A program made the translations under genes and the position numbers. From assembly GCA_963818205.1 (NCBI GenBank), contig CAWFRG010000014.1:62001-126000 (forward strand): 64,000 nt of DNA. The letters are read 5' to 3'. Below, piece by piece: positions 43,505-53,764 of this stretch. The DNA comes from CAVVYV01 sp963818205. GTDB lineage: Bacteria; Actinomycetota; Thermoleophilia; Solirubrobacterales; 70-9. The notes beneath the pieces are model-generated. The model was not told where the DNA came from and made no database searches. It saw only the letters and a program-made list of their open reading frames with translations. Positions within the stretch are counted from its first letter, which is position 1. Each line of letters starts with the position of its first letter.

Positions 43505-43717
43505 CTAGGCGTGCCTTCGCCGCCGCAGGGCCAACCAGACCCAGAAGACCCCGAGACCGACCACATTGAGCAGAAACACGAACCACACCCACCAGGCTTT
43601 CCACAGGAACGGCAGGTCCTTCTCCTTCCAGAGCTCATATCCGGCCAGGTAGCACATCGCCAGCAGTGTCAGCAGCAGGATCGGTGGCGCCTGGCCGGTG
43701 AGCACGAACAGGATCAT
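43505..43717 (-). CDS. Small membrane protein, two to three helices
   Basis: 70 residues from ATG at 43717. Hydrophobic MILFVLTGQAPPILLLTLLA, then CYLAGYELWKEKDLPFLWKA, then WVWFVFLLNVVGLGVFWVWL and a basic tail RRRRHA. Looks like a PLDc_N/superinfection-immunity-like small membrane protein by layout, but no firm family. Convergent with the regulator, divergent from the sensor-like gene at 43777. Confidence 0.6.
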   Translation of the reverse strand: MILFVLTGQAPPILLLTLLAMCYLAGYELWKEKDLPFLWKAWWVWFVFLLNVVGLGVFWVWLALRRRRHA

Positions 43718-43776
43718 CGGGGCGGCAATCGTATAGTCGGCGATGAGCCCGGTCGCCCCGAGCGAGGCGGTGTCAG

Positions 43777-44463
43777 GTGACGATCCGGGCGAAGCTCTAC
43801 GCGGCCATCGTCCTCACCGTGTTGGGACCAGTGGCAACGACCGGCGTGGCGTTGCATGGGATGTCGCAGCTGGGGGACCGTTTCGACGAGGTGCGCGCCC
43901 GCGCCGACGACGAGTCGATCGCCCGCGAGCTCAAGTTCGCGGTCACCGACACCAACGGCTGGCAAACGGCCTACGGCTACGACGGCGGGCGCTCGCGCCC
44001 GCAGTTCGTTCGCTCGGCGGCGACGCTAAGGCGGGACCTCGAGCTTGCGACCGAGCGGCTACGCGACCCGCGCGAGCGGGCGCTGCTCGCGGAGCTCGAG
44101 GCGAAGTTCGACGAATTCATCAGGCTGGACGCGATCGCCTGGCGCGAGCTCCGCGCTGGTCGCGAGCAGCGCACCAAACGGATCATCCTCGGGCCCGAGA
44201 TCCTGCAGTTTGAGGCGATGGCTGGCACCGCCGAGCGGCTCGCCGCCTACGAGACAGAGGGCGCCGAGGCCGCATCTGCAGCCTTCGACGACGCGCGAGA
44301 CGACGCCCGCCGCCGGCTGATCGCGGTTGCGCTGGGGGCCGGAGTGGTGATCATCCTCCTTCTCGTCGCGGCCAACGACGTCGCCAAGCTGGCCCTCGAG
44401 GGAGAGCGGCGTGGCCGAAGCGCGGCGAGCGGTGGGCAGCAGGGCGCGGGCGGGCAGTCATGA
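43777..44463 (+). CDS. Chemoreceptor-like four-helix sensor membrane protein without signalling domain
   Basis: 228 residues from GTG at 43777. First helix IRAKLYAAIVLTVLGPVATT, then an extracytoplasmic region of about 165 residues that is all-helical and charged (YDGGRSRPQFVRSAATLRRD, LRDPRERALLAELEAKFDEF), then a second helix ALGAGVVIILLLVAAN and a short tail. This is the input half of a methyl-accepting receptor or sensor kinase (4HB type) with no HAMP, kinase or MCP domain. The stop overlaps the antiporter start (ATGA), so it may regulate that antiporter. Confidence 0.65.
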   Translation: MTIRAKLYAAIVLTVLGPVATTGVALHGMSQLGDRFDEVRARADDESIARELKFAVTDTNGWQTAYGYDGGRSRPQFVRSAATLRRDLELATERLRDPRERALLAELEAKFDEFIRLDAIAWRELRAGREQRTKRIILGPEILQFEAMAGTAERLAAYETEGAEAASAAFDDARDDARRRLIAVALGAGVVIILLLVAANDVAKLALEGERRGRSAASGGQQGAGGQS

Positions 44464-45719
44464 CCCGCGATGTGCTCCTCACCCTGAGCCTCCTGCTCGG
44501 CGCTGCGCTGGCGGCGCGGTTCATAGCAAGCCTCCTGCGCGTCCCCGAGATCCTCGTCCTGGTCGCTTTCGGCGCCCTGCTCGGACCGTCGCTGCTCGAC
44601 GTGATCGACGTGCCGTTCGACTCGATCGGCGCCCAGCTGCTGTTCACGCTCGGGGTCTCGCTGATCCTCTTCTACGGCGGGCTCAACCTCTCGGTCGGCG
44701 TCCTTCGTCAGACCCAGGTGGGCCTGGGGATGCTGGTGGTGCCGGGGGTGATCCTGACCGCTGCGATCACCGGCACGATCGCCCACTTCGCGTTCGACCT
44801 TTCCTGGACCGCCGCGCTGCTGATGGGCGCGGTTCTCTCGCCCACCGACCCGGCGATCCTGATCCCGCTGTTCGTGCGCTCTCGGCTGCGGCCAAAGGTG
44901 GCGCAGACGCTGGTGGCGGAGTCGGCCTTCAACGACCCGATCGGGGCGGTCCTGGCGCTGGCCCTCGCCGGCGCGCTGATCAGCGGCGGTGGGTCGATCG
45001 CGGATCCGGTCGCCGACTTCGCCGGCGAGCTCGCAATCAGCACTGTGCTCGGGATCGTCGCCGGCGTCCTGCTGGCGGCCACGATCTCCAGTCACCGGGC
45101 CGGCATCTGGCGCGAGTCGGCGGCGGCCGCGGTCCTCACCGTGGTCACGATCAGCTACTTCTCGCTCGACTCCGCAGGCGGCAGCGGCTACCTCGGGGCC
45201 TTCCTCGCGGGGCTGATCGTGGGGAACATGGAGCGCCTCGGCCTGGCGATGGAATCGGTGCACGAGCGCGAGATGCGCCAGTTCGCCTTCCAAATGGCCG
45301 ACCTCGTCACGCTGTTCGTCTTCGTGGTCCTGGGGGCGAACATCCCCTTCAGCGTGCTGGGAGAGAACCTCCTCCCGGCGGTTGCCGTGATCGCCGCCCT
45401 GGTGCTGCTGGCGCGGCCGCTGACCGTGCTGGTCTGCACCTGGCCAGACCAGCGCGGCGGTTGGACCTGGCCGGAACGCGCCTTCCTCTGCTGGACGCGC
45501 GAGACCGGGGTGGTGCCGGCCGCCCTGGTGGGGGTCCTGGCCGGCCTCGGGGTCCCCGAGATCGACACCTACGCGAGCGTCGTCGCGCTGGCGGTCATCG
45601 CGACGCTCGTTCTCCAGGCGCTGCCCGCCGGCAAGCTGGCCTATCGGCTCGGGCTCCTGGACGGGCCGGCTCCCGCTCGGCCCAGCGTCCGGTCCCCCGC
45701 CCCAGAGCCCGCCGCCTGA
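44460..45719 (+). CDS. CPA1-type cation:proton antiporter
   Basis: 419 residues, about twelve helices. ILVLVAFGALLGPSLLDVID in the N-terminal bundle, GAVLSPTDPAILIPLF and AESAFNDPIGAVLALALAG carry the conserved Asp residues of Na+/H+ or K+/H+ exchange, and SGYLGAFLAGLIVGNMERL and TRETGVVPAALVGVLAGLG follow. No cytosolic TrkA_C tail. Coupled by a four-base overlap to the sensor-like protein upstream. Confidence 0.9.
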   Translation: MTRDVLLTLSLLLGAALAARFIASLLRVPEILVLVAFGALLGPSLLDVIDVPFDSIGAQLLFTLGVSLILFYGGLNLSVGVLRQTQVGLGMLVVPGVILTAAITGTIAHFAFDLSWTAALLMGAVLSPTDPAILIPLFVRSRLRPKVAQTLVAESAFNDPIGAVLALALAGALISGGGSIADPVADFAGELAISTVLGIVAGVLLAATISSHRAGIWRESAAAAVLTVVTISYFSLDSAGGSGYLGAFLAGLIVGNMERLGLAMESVHEREMRQFAFQMADLVTLFVFVVLGANIPFSVLGENLLPAVAVIAALVLLARPLTVLVCTWPDQRGGWTWPERAFLCWTRETGVVPAALVGVLAGLGVPEIDTYASVVALAVIATLVLQALPAGKLAYRLGLLDGPAPARPSVRSPAPEPAA

Positions 45720-45796
45720 CAGTGAGGCGCTCTGGCGCTCGTCGCGCGGCGCGCCCCCAGTCGCCGTGCAGTGAGATGCAGTAGTGCTTCGGCACC

Positions 45797-47005
45797 ATGC
45801 GAGCGACCCTGGGGGCACAACCGAGACCCGTCCCGCGCCGGCGAGCAATCGTCGCCGTCGCGGTTGCCGCGGTGGCGGTCGACACCGCGCTGCTCGGGCT
45901 GATCGCCCCCCTGCTCCCCGAGATCGAGCGCCGGACGGGGGCGAGCGAGGGGGCGCTGGGCGCCTCCTTCGCAGCCTATGCGGTGCCGATCGTGCTGCTC
46001 TCGCTCCCGCTTGGGCGGCTCGCCGACTCGCTGGGACGGAGGGTTCTGGTGATCGCAGGATTGCTGCTCGCGGCCGCGGGGTCTGCGGTAATCGCCGCTT
46101 CGGGATCCCTCCCCCCGCTGATCCTGGGCCGCGCGATCCAGGGGGTCGGGTCGGCGGCGAGCTGGATCGCGGCGCTCGCGATCGTCTCCGACCTCGCGCC
46201 GCCGGGCCGGCGGGGCGAGGCGATCGGATTTGCCCTGGCGGCGACCGGGGCGGGCTCGATCGCCGGGCCCGCGCTGGGCGGCGTGACCGCCGACCTGCTC
46301 TCCTTTGCCGCCCCGTTCCTGATCGTTTGCGGCGTCTCGGTCGCCATCGCGCTCGCGGCCGCCACCGTGCTGCCCCCCGAATCGCGGCGCCGCACGCCGG
46401 AGACCCCCGCCTGGGCGACGATCCGGGGCTCGATCGGATCCGGGATCGGAGCGGTGGCCACCGCGATCACGCTCGGTGGGGCGTGCGCGCTGGGGCTGAT
46501 CGAGGTGGTCGCGCCGCTCGACTTCGACTCCCGCCTCGGCCTATCCAGCTCGGCGATCGGGCTGCTGTTCGCCGGGTCGATTGCGGTCGACGCGGCGCTC
46601 GCGCCGCTCGGCGGCCGCTGGGGGGATCGGCGGGGCCGGCGCGGCCCCGCGGTCGCCGGACTCGCCCTGACGGCGGCATCGGCGCTGCTGCTCGCAGGGC
46701 TCGAGGGCACGCTGGGGGCGGGGCTGGCGCTCGGCGTCTTCGGCGCCGGATTCAGCCTCACCTTCGCCGCCGCGGTCCCCTGGCTCGACGAGGCCTTCGG
46801 TGAGATCGAGCGTGGCTTCGGCTACGGAGTGCTGAACCTGCTCTATGCGGCCGGATACACGATCGGCCCGCTGCTGGGCGGCGTGCTGCTGGGGGTGGCG
46901 AGCGCCGATGCCGCCTACGGGCTTACTGCTGCGGCGCTCGGCTGCGGCGCCGCCACACTGCTCCTGCGGGCCAGCGCGTCGACCACGACGGCCCCCTCCT
47001 CGTAG
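45797..47005 (+). CDS. MFS transporter
   Basis: 402 residues with twelve helices. Motif A between helices 2 and 3 is LGRLADSLGRRVLVIAG, with the central repeat LAPLGGRWGDRRGRRGPAVA. Helix 5 has GSIAGPALGGVTADLL. Drug/metabolite-efflux type (DHA1-like). Its last 90 bases are antisense to the end of the acyl-CoA synthetase reading frame, so one of the two ends may be misplaced. Substrate unknown. Confidence 0.85.
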   Translation: MRATLGAQPRPVPRRRAIVAVAVAAVAVDTALLGLIAPLLPEIERRTGASEGALGASFAAYAVPIVLLSLPLGRLADSLGRRVLVIAGLLLAAAGSAVIAASGSLPPLILGRAIQGVGSAASWIAALAIVSDLAPPGRRGEAIGFALAATGAGSIAGPALGGVTADLLSFAAPFLIVCGVSVAIALAAATVLPPESRRRTPETPAWATIRGSIGSGIGAVATAITLGGACALGLIEVVAPLDFDSRLGLSSSAIGLLFAGSIAVDAALAPLGGRWGDRRGRRGPAVAGLALTAASALLLAGLEGTLGAGLALGVFGAGFSLTFAAAVPWLDEAFGEIERGFGYGVLNLLYAAGYTIGPLLGGVLLGVASADAAYGLTAAALGCGAATLLLRASASTTTAPSS

Positions 47006-49038
47006 ACGACCACGGGGTTCAGCTCCAGCAGCTCGAGATCCGCCCCGACAAGGAGCTCACCTGCGGCAACGCCGAGGCGCGCGGCCGCCTCGATGTCGAG
47101 CCTCGGGCGCCCCCGCCCCCCGCTCAGCAGCCCGGCACCGCGAAGCCCTCGCAGCGCCAGCTCGACCCGCGGCTGGGTCGCGGGGAGGGGGACCACCGCG
47201 GCGTCCCCGAGCGCCTCGGTCCAGATGCCGCCGAGCCCCACGGCGAGCGACGGAACGACCCCGTCGCGGCGCGCGGCGATCAGCAGCTCCACCCCGGGCG
47301 GCGCCTGCTGCTCGATCAGCACGGCGCCCCGGCCAAGCGCGCGCAGTCGCCGGTACGCGTCGCGCACCTCGGCCTCGGTGGTCAAGATCGAGCACCAGGG
47401 CGCCCAGCTCCGTCTTGTGGCGCAGCCCCTCGCCGCTCAGCTTCGCGGCGACGGGAGGCCCGAGCTCGGCGAGGATCGCCGCGGCATCGTCCTCGTCGCG
47501 CGCCACGCGCCCCGCGACGACTGCGATCCCGGCCTCGCGCAGCGCCAGCTTCGCGTCGTGCTCGGCGAGCCACCGACCATGCCCGGTGACCGTCGGCCGC
47601 AGCGCGACGCGCCAGGGCGGCGATCTCGCGCAGCCGCGTCGGCGTCGCCCGGCGCTTTCGCCAGCGCGGCGGCGCAGGCGATCCCCGCCCGCAGCCCCGC
47701 GATCGCGGGCACGCCGGCCGCGACCATCCGGCGTCGCGCTCTCGGGCTGCAGAAGCTCGGGAAGGGTCGAGGCGACGATCACGGCGATGCCGCTGTCGCC
47801 CGCCCCGTCGAGGATCCCCTCGCGGACGGCGTCCCAGGAGCGCTTCGAGTCGCCGACCAGCCCCGCGGGCTCGTCGTAGAAGATCAGCAGCTGTCCGACA
47901 CCCGGATCCTCCGCGACGGTGACGATGATCTCGCGCAACCGTTCGCGCTCGCCCCAGATCATCGCCGTGTAGTCGAGGGGGTTCGCGACAGTCGCCGCCG
48001 GTGGCAGCAGCTCGAGCAGGCGGCGCTCGGTCGTCGGCGCGAACGTCGGCGAGCTCGATCCCGTGCTCCGACGCCTCGTCGCCGGCGGCGCTGGAGTCAC
48101 CTCCCGAGCAGGTCATCACGGCGAGCCCCCGCCCCGGCTGCCTCCCCCGCGCCGGTGCCCGCCGCAGCGGCGAGCGCCTTCGCCAGCTCGAGCAGGTCAT
48201 GGAAGTCCGCCGCGGCCACCGCCCCGGCCTCCTCGATCAGCGCCGCGAAGACCCGCTGGTCGCCCGCCACGGCGCCGGTGTGGGCGGCGGCGGCGGAGGC
48301 GCCCGCCTCCGAGGAGCCCACCTTGAGCACCGCGACCCCGATGCCCGCGTCGGCGCACGCGGCGAGCGCCTCGCAGAGCCGGCGCCGTCGCCGTCGGCCT
48401 CGAGGTTGAGCGCCACCGAGCGCACGCCCTCCTCGCCTGCCAGGTAATGGAGGAAGTCCGCCGCCTCGAGCACGGCCTGGTTGCCGCATGAGACCACCGT
48501 GTGGAGGGCGCAGGCCGCGCCGTGCGGCGAGCGCATTGACCGCCTGGTTGCCGCTCTGGGAGATCGAGCGCCACGGCGCCGGCCTCGCGCAGGCCAGGGC
48601 GTCCCCCCAGAGCGCGACGCGGCTCCGGGAACGCGACGATCCCGTTGCCGTTCGGCCCGCACACCGGCAGCTCGTGACGCCTCGCGGCGGCGACGAGCTC
48701 GTCCTGGAGCTCGCGACCTCGGCGACCTCGGCGAAGCCCGCGCCGTAGACGACCGCGCCGCCGCATCCCGAACCGCCCCGCCTCGTCGATCACCTCGGGC
48801 GTCGAGGCCGCGGGCACTGCGACGACGACCGCGTCCGGGACCTGCGGCAACTCGCTCAGCGACGGGAAGCACGTGACTCCATGGGCCGCGTCGCGGCCGC
48901 GGGTTCACGCCCCAGACGTCGCCGTCGTAGCCGAGCGCATCGAGGTTGACCAGGGTCTGGCCGCCGTAGGAGCCCTCGCGATCGCTCGCGCCGACGACGG
49001 CGATCGAGCGTGGGTCGAAGGAGCCGGCGCAGGTCCAC
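46915..49038 (-). CDS. NDP-forming acyl-CoA synthetase (multiple frameshifts)
   Basis: About 700 residues once frames are joined. The start is GTG at 49038 (VDLRRL), then one extra base, then FDPRSIAVVGASDREGSYGG and LVNLDALGYDGDVWGVNP, the CoA-binding domain. Middle pieces lie in several frames (VAVPAASTPEVIDEAGRFGM, VALNLEADGDG). The ATP-grasp part has AGIAVVAGRVARDEDDAAAI, AKLSGEGLRHKTELGALVL and LLELNPVVVYEEGAVVVDAL. It makes acyl-CoA or runs backwards to form ATP/GTP and acid. The frame breaks about once every 100-150 bases in places, which suggests poor sequence, not decay. Confidence 0.72.
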
Positions 49039-49066
49039 GATCCGCTCCGGCCGGCGGCCTGTTCAT

Positions 49067-50285
49067 CTAGTGGAGCGTGCGCTCGACGCCGCGCCGCTCG
49101 AGCGCGCGGGCGACGATCAGCCGCTGGATCTCGCTCGTCCCCTCCCAGATCCGGTCGACGCGCAGCTCGCGCAGGAAGCGCTCGGCGACGTTGGTGCGCA
49201 TGTAGCCGCGCCCGCCGAAGATCTGCACCGCGCGGTCGGCGCAGCTGCAGGCCGCCTCGCTCGACGAACAGCTTCGCCATCGACGCCTTCGCGTGGACGA
49301 CCTTGGGGTCGGCCCCGGCGTCGACGAGCCGCGCGACCTCCATCGTCAGCAGGCGCCCGGCGGCCGCGTCGGCGGCGGAGTCGGCGAGCGGGAACGAGAC
49401 GCCCTGGTAGTCGAAGATGCGGCCGCCGCCCTGCTCGCGCTCGAGTCGCCCAGCGCGACGGCCTCCTCGAGCAGGCGCCACATCGAGCCGACGCCGCGCG
49501 CTGCGATCCCGATCCGCTCCTCGGTGAACCAGGCCGCTGCAGCTCCTCGCCGCCGCCGAGCGCCGCCGATCACGGCCTCCTCGGCGACCTCGACGTCGGT
49601 GAAGCGGATCGTCGGGTGCCCGTGGGGGTAGGTGTGGGTGAAGGGCGGGTCGTCGATCGACCTCGATCCCGCCCGCGCTCGCTGTCGACGAGGAAGAGGG
49701 TCGGCAGGCGCTCGCCGTCCTCGACGCGTTCGCCATCACGATGTAGACGGCGGCGATGTCGCCGTAGGTCACGAACCACTTCTCGCCGTTGATCACCCAG
49801 CCGCCGTCGCTGCGCTCGGCCGTCGCCTCGATCCGCGACGGGATCCGAGCCGGCCTCGGCCTCGGTGACCGCGTAGGCGTCGTGGAGCTCGCCGCGCAGC
49901 GCCGGCTCAGGTAGCGCTCGATCTGCTCCGGCGTCCCGTGCGCGAGCACGTTGTAGGCGCCGGGGATGTGCCACGACGAGCGCGTTGGTCGAGCGCCCGA
50001 ACTGCTCCTCGACCAGGAACCACTCGAGCTTCGACCAGCCCTGGCCGCCGTGCTCGCGCGCGTGCAGGCCGCCGCTCAGGCCGGCCTCGATCGACTCGCG
50101 CTTGATCCGCTCGTCGCAGCTCCTCGGGGATCTTGCCCGCCGCTGCGCTCGGCCAGCTCCTCGTTGGGGATCAGCACCTCGTCGACGAAGCGCCGCGCGC
50201 GCTCGCGCAGGTCCTGCTGCTCCGGCGGTCAGGTCGCGCGGCAGTCGTCGGGCTCGGCGGTCAGGGTGCCGGTGTCGGTGCTCAT
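49067..50285 (-). CDS. Acyl-CoA dehydrogenase (multiple frameshifts)
   Basis: About 405 residues. ATG at 50285 with AAAGGAGG upstream. MSTDTGTLTAEPDD begins, then LRERARRFVDEVLIPNEELA. Across shifts one reads the flavin-loop AVTEAEAGSDP, WVINGEKWFVTYGDIAAVYI and near the end EVARLVDAGADPKVVHAKAS and MAKLFVERG. The last codons VERTLH and stop lie one base before a possible start of the synthetase gene. It makes the alpha-beta double bond of an acyl-CoA and passes electrons to ETF. It pairs with the CoA synthetase in one minus-strand unit. Confidence 0.75.
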
Positions 50286-50288
50286 CAT

Positions 50289-50690
50289 TGTCCTCCTTTG
50301 GACGATTGGCTTGCGCGCGCCACGGCCTCGAGCGCGGAGCGCTGCTCCGCGGTCCGGATAGCGGCACCTCCCGGGAGGCCGAGCAGCAGCTGTGGTGGTT
50401 CTCGACGACTCGCTCGCGAGCTCGCGCGCCTGGACGACCGCGGGGTCGCAGCTCCCGCCGGCGCCCTCGATCAGCGTCACCGACCTCGCGCATGTACGCG
50501 AGCCACGGGCGCCGGCGCGCGCGCACGACGAGTCGCTCGATCCGCGCTGCGCTCGCGCGCCACCGCCTCGGCGCGTGGCGGGGCCGCCGGCGCGCAGCGT
50601 CGCGACCGCCGCCGGCAGCTCGCGCTCCGGCTCGGGCGTGAGTCGAGAGCCACGCATCCTGCGTGTTCTGGTCGCCGGCACACGCGGGCA
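50289..50690 (-). other. Unresolved coding-like stretch upstream of the acyl-CoA dehydrogenase
   Basis: About 400 bases. Pieces in different minus-strand frames look coding, such as ELPAAVATLRAGGPATRR, RIERLVVRARRRPWLAYMRE and GSCDPAVVQARELASE, but no single frame runs through. It may be a short frameshifted gene in the same operon, perhaps about 130 residues. I could not name a family. It would begin close to 50690. Confidence 0.3.
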
Positions 50691-50709
50691 TGATAACATC
50701 AACTGATCA
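50691..50709. promoter_or_regulatory. Candidate operator between divergent units
   Basis: TGAT-AAC-ATCA (50691-50701) is an exact inverted repeat, followed two bases later by palindrome TGATCA (50704-50709). The pair lies in the only AT-rich stretch between the minus-strand acyl-CoA unit and the plus-strand oxygenase gene that starts at 50721. It could bind the TetR regulator encoded at 51854. Confidence 0.35.
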
Positions 50710-50720
50710 CAAAGTCAGGA

Positions 50721-51857
50721 TTGACAGCCCTCACGCCTCGACTACTACCGCGATCCGGCTGGTGCTCGAGGCCGAGCACGAGCGGATCTTCGAGCGCACG
50801 TGGCAGCTCGCCGGCCACGTATCGCAGCTCCCGGAGCCCGGCAGCTACCTCACCGCGCGGGCCGGGACCCAGCCGGTGCTCGTCGTGCGCGCCGAGGACG
50901 GGAAGCTGCGCGCCTTTCGCAACGTCTGCCGCCACCGCGGCTCGCGGCTCCTGAGCGGCTCGGGCGAGTGCGGGCAAGGCGATCCGCTGCCGCTACCACG
51001 GCTGGACCTACCGGCTCGACGGCTCGCTGATCGGCGATCCCCGAGGTCCGCAGCTTCGGGGACGATCGACAAGTCGGCGCTCGGGCTGCTCCCGGCCCGC
51101 GTCGAGGAGATTGCGGGCTCGTGTTCGTCAACCTCGACCTCGCGGCGCCGCCGCTCGCCGAGCAGCTCGGCGACCTCCCCGAGCGGCTCGCCCGCTACGG
51201 CATCGCGTCGCTTGGTCCCATTCGCGCCGGCGAACGGGCAGCAGCCGGTGAACTGGAAGATCGTCGTCGACAACTACCTCGAGGGCTACCACGTCCCGAT
51301 CGCGCACCCGGGGCTGATGCGGCTGCTACGACTACAAGCGCTACCAGACGCGAGGTCCACGACGGCTACGTGTGGTTCGAGGCGCCGCTCCGCGACAACC
51401 CGGCCGGAACCCGCATGGAGCGCCTCTACCGCCGGCTCGTCAGGCCGATGCCCGGCCTGGAGCCCGAGGACGTCGGCGTGTGGCGCTACTTGTTCATCTA
51501 CCCGAACACGGCGATCGACCTGTACCCGGACCAGGTGATGACCTGGCAGATCAGCCCCGACGGGGTGCCGCCGCACCCGCGACGCGTTCATGGCCTACCG
51601 CGCGGCGAGGCCGGGGCTTCGGACGCGGCTCGCGCAGCGCCTCAACGCGAAGCTCAACGCGCTCGTCCACACGAGGACATCGACCTGGTGAGCAACGTCC
51701 AGGCCGGGCTCGCGACGCGCGGCTACGTCCGCCGGGCCCGCTGTCGGGCCGCGAGGCGGCAGTCGCCTGGTTCGCCGACCGCGTGCGGGCCGACCTCGGC
51801 CTCGCCGCCCCTGACGCGGAGTTGCAACCCGCCGTGGAAGCGAGTGCGGCGCGGTGA
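50721..51857 (+). CDS. Rieske-type ring-hydroxylating/demethylating oxygenase, alpha subunit (multiple frameshifts)
   Basis: About 378 residues from TTG at 50721. DYYRDPAVLEAEHERIFERT is recovered across a shift, then WQLAGHVSQLPEPGSYLTA and NVCRHRGSRLLSGSGECG with IRCRYHGWTYRLDGSL, giving the Cys-His/Cys-His Rieske 2Fe-2S ligands. NYLEGYHVPIAHPGLMRLL holds the mononuclear iron histidines. The architecture is that of glycine-betaine or stachydrine demethylases (GbcA-like) as well as aromatic oxygenases. With a polyamine/betaine-type ABC importer and a GcvT-like protein beside it, N-demethylation of a quaternary or methylated amine is likely (inference). No reductase gene is next to it. Confidence 0.78.
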
Positions 51858-52545
51858 GCCCGACCCAGGCTGTAACCCGCCAGGGCAGCGCCCGCGAGCA
51901 GATCCTCGACGCCGCCGTGGAGCGGATCGCCAGCGACGGCATCGACGACGTGCGGATCGCCCGCATCGCGATGGACGCGGGCGTCTCCACGCTCGCTCGT
52001 CCACTACCACTTCGAGACCCGCGAGGCGCTGCTCGCCGAGGCGCTCGAGCACTCCTTCGAGCGCGCCGGCGACGTCCGGATCGAGGACGCGGCGGGGGAG
52101 CCCGACTCGCATGCCGAGCGCCTCGCCGCGATGATCGACCAGTGCCTGCCCTATCCCGGGCGCCTGGAGCGCGACTGGCTGCTCTGGGTCGAGCTGTGGC
52201 TCTCGCGCCGCGCGGCGGCCGGAGCTGCGGCAGACCGCGGCGCGGCTGTACGAGCGCATGCACAGCTGGTTCGGCGAGGCGATCGAGGCCGGCATCGCCG
52301 CCGGCGAGTTCGCCGACACCGACGCCGACGCGCTCGCCGACCGGGTGCTGGCGATGCTCGACGGGCTCGGGATTCGCGCGCTCGTCCGCGATCGCGTCGT
52401 TCCGCTGGACCGGGCCCGCGCCGAGGTGTGGCGGGTACTGGCCGGCGAGGTCGGATTAGACCCGGAGATGCCGTCGCTGCCGAGCGCCGATCGGCCGGGC
52501 GCGCCGCTCGCGCGTGACGCCTCCAACGGAGATAGGCGAGACTAG
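51854..52545 (+). CDS. TetR family regulator (frameshifted)
   Basis: About 230 residues from GTG at 51854, overlapping the oxygenase stop (GTGA). The N-terminal helix-turn-helix reads REQILDAAVERIASDGIDDV, RIARIAMDAGVST, then YHFETREALLAEALEHSFE one frame over. The C-terminal ligand domain has MHSWFGEAIEAGIAAGEFAD and ADALADRVLAMLDGLGIRAL. Coupling to the oxygenase suggests local control of this catabolic cluster, perhaps through the dyad at 50691. Confidence 0.78.
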
Positions 52546-52613
52546 TGATTCCGCGCCGTGTTTGGGGACGCGACCACTAGGGCCGGGTTCAGGCGCGAGG
52601 AGGAAAGGTAGAG

Positions 52614-53764
52614 ATGAGCACGGAGCGAGAGAGCCGAGGAGCGGTCTCGAGGCGCTGTTCGCGGGCCGAATGCGGCGGAGCGAGCTGCTGCAGGCGGGCG
52701 CCGGAGCGACCCTCGCCTTCGGGCTGGCGAGCTGCGGGATCGGGCGCGGCCTCCAGGGGCGACACCGACCGCGTGATCGAGCCGAAGGCGGACGGCGACC
52801 TCTACTACTTCAACTACTCCCAGTACATCGATCCGGCGCTCATCAAGGAGTTCGAGGAGCAGTACGACGTCAAGGTGATCCAGTCCTACTTCGACTCGAT
52901 GGCGGGGCTGGTCGCGAAGCTGCGGGCGGGAACGCCTACGACGTGATCTTCCCGACCGCCGAGTACGTCCAGCGCTGATCCAGCGGAGCAGGTCCTGCGG
53001 ATCCCGCGCGACAAGCTGGAGCAACGTCGACAACATCTACGCCTACTTCGAGGACCCCTGGTACGACCCCGGACTCCGCCGCACTCCGTTCCCTACTCGC
53101 TGTACATCACCGGGATCGGCTACCGCGCCGACCTCCTGGACAACATGACCGGCTCCTGGAATGACCTCGCCAACGAGAGGCCGCGGGGCGGATCTACATG
53201 CTCGACGACTACCAGGAGGCGCTCGCCGCCGGCAACCTGCGCAACGGCTACGACATGAACACGGTCGTCGAGTCCGAGCTCGAGGCGTCGACGCGACTGG
53301 CTGCGTCGACCTGAAGCCGGGGCTGCGCGGGTTCTCGGTCGACACGATCACGAACATGTAGCAGCGGCAACGCCTGGATCCAGCACCTCTGGAACGGCGA
53401 CATCATCAACATCCGCTACCGGGTCGAGGATCCCGACGCCTACCAGTTCGAGAAGTGCTCGGAGGGGTTCCCGGTCGGAAGCGACTGCTTCGTGATCCCC
53501 GTCAACGCCGAGCACCCGGGCACCGCGCTGCTGTTCATAGACTTCATGCTCGATCCGCAGCAACGCGGCGCGAAACGTGGCAGTGGACCGGGTACCCGAT
53601 GCCGAACCGGGGCCAGGACCAGGCGTTCGCCGAGCTCGCCAAGGGCGACCCGCAGATCGTCGTGACGGCCGAGGATCTCGAGAGCGGCGACCAGTTCGCC
53701 AACCTGCCCGCAGGCGGATCGCGAGCTGTGGACGAACACCTGGCTGGAGGTCAAGGCCTCCTGA
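52614..53764 (+). CDS. potD: ABC transporter substrate-binding lipoprotein, spermidine/putrescine (PotD) type (multiple frameshifts)
   Basis: About 380 residues from ATG at 52614 with AGGAGGAAAGG upstream. Signal region FAGRMRRSELLQAGAGATLA with FGLASCG, a lipoprotein cysteine, lies one frame over. Mature parts: DLYYFNYSQYIDPALIKEFE, YDVKVIQSYFDSMAGLVAKL, YSLYITGIGYRADLLDNMTG, GFPVGSDCFVIPVNAEHPGT and FANLPA near the end. PotD/PotF-type proteins bind polyamines, and actinobacterial relatives may bind betaines or other cationic amines. At least five frame breaks, all single-base. Confidence 0.8.

Noticed and set aside
46915..50690. Treating the acyl-CoA synthetase and dehydrogenase as decayed pseudogenes
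   Set aside because: All core motifs are intact on either side of each break and the breaks are single bases clustered with those of other genes in the same interval, so sequence error is more likely.
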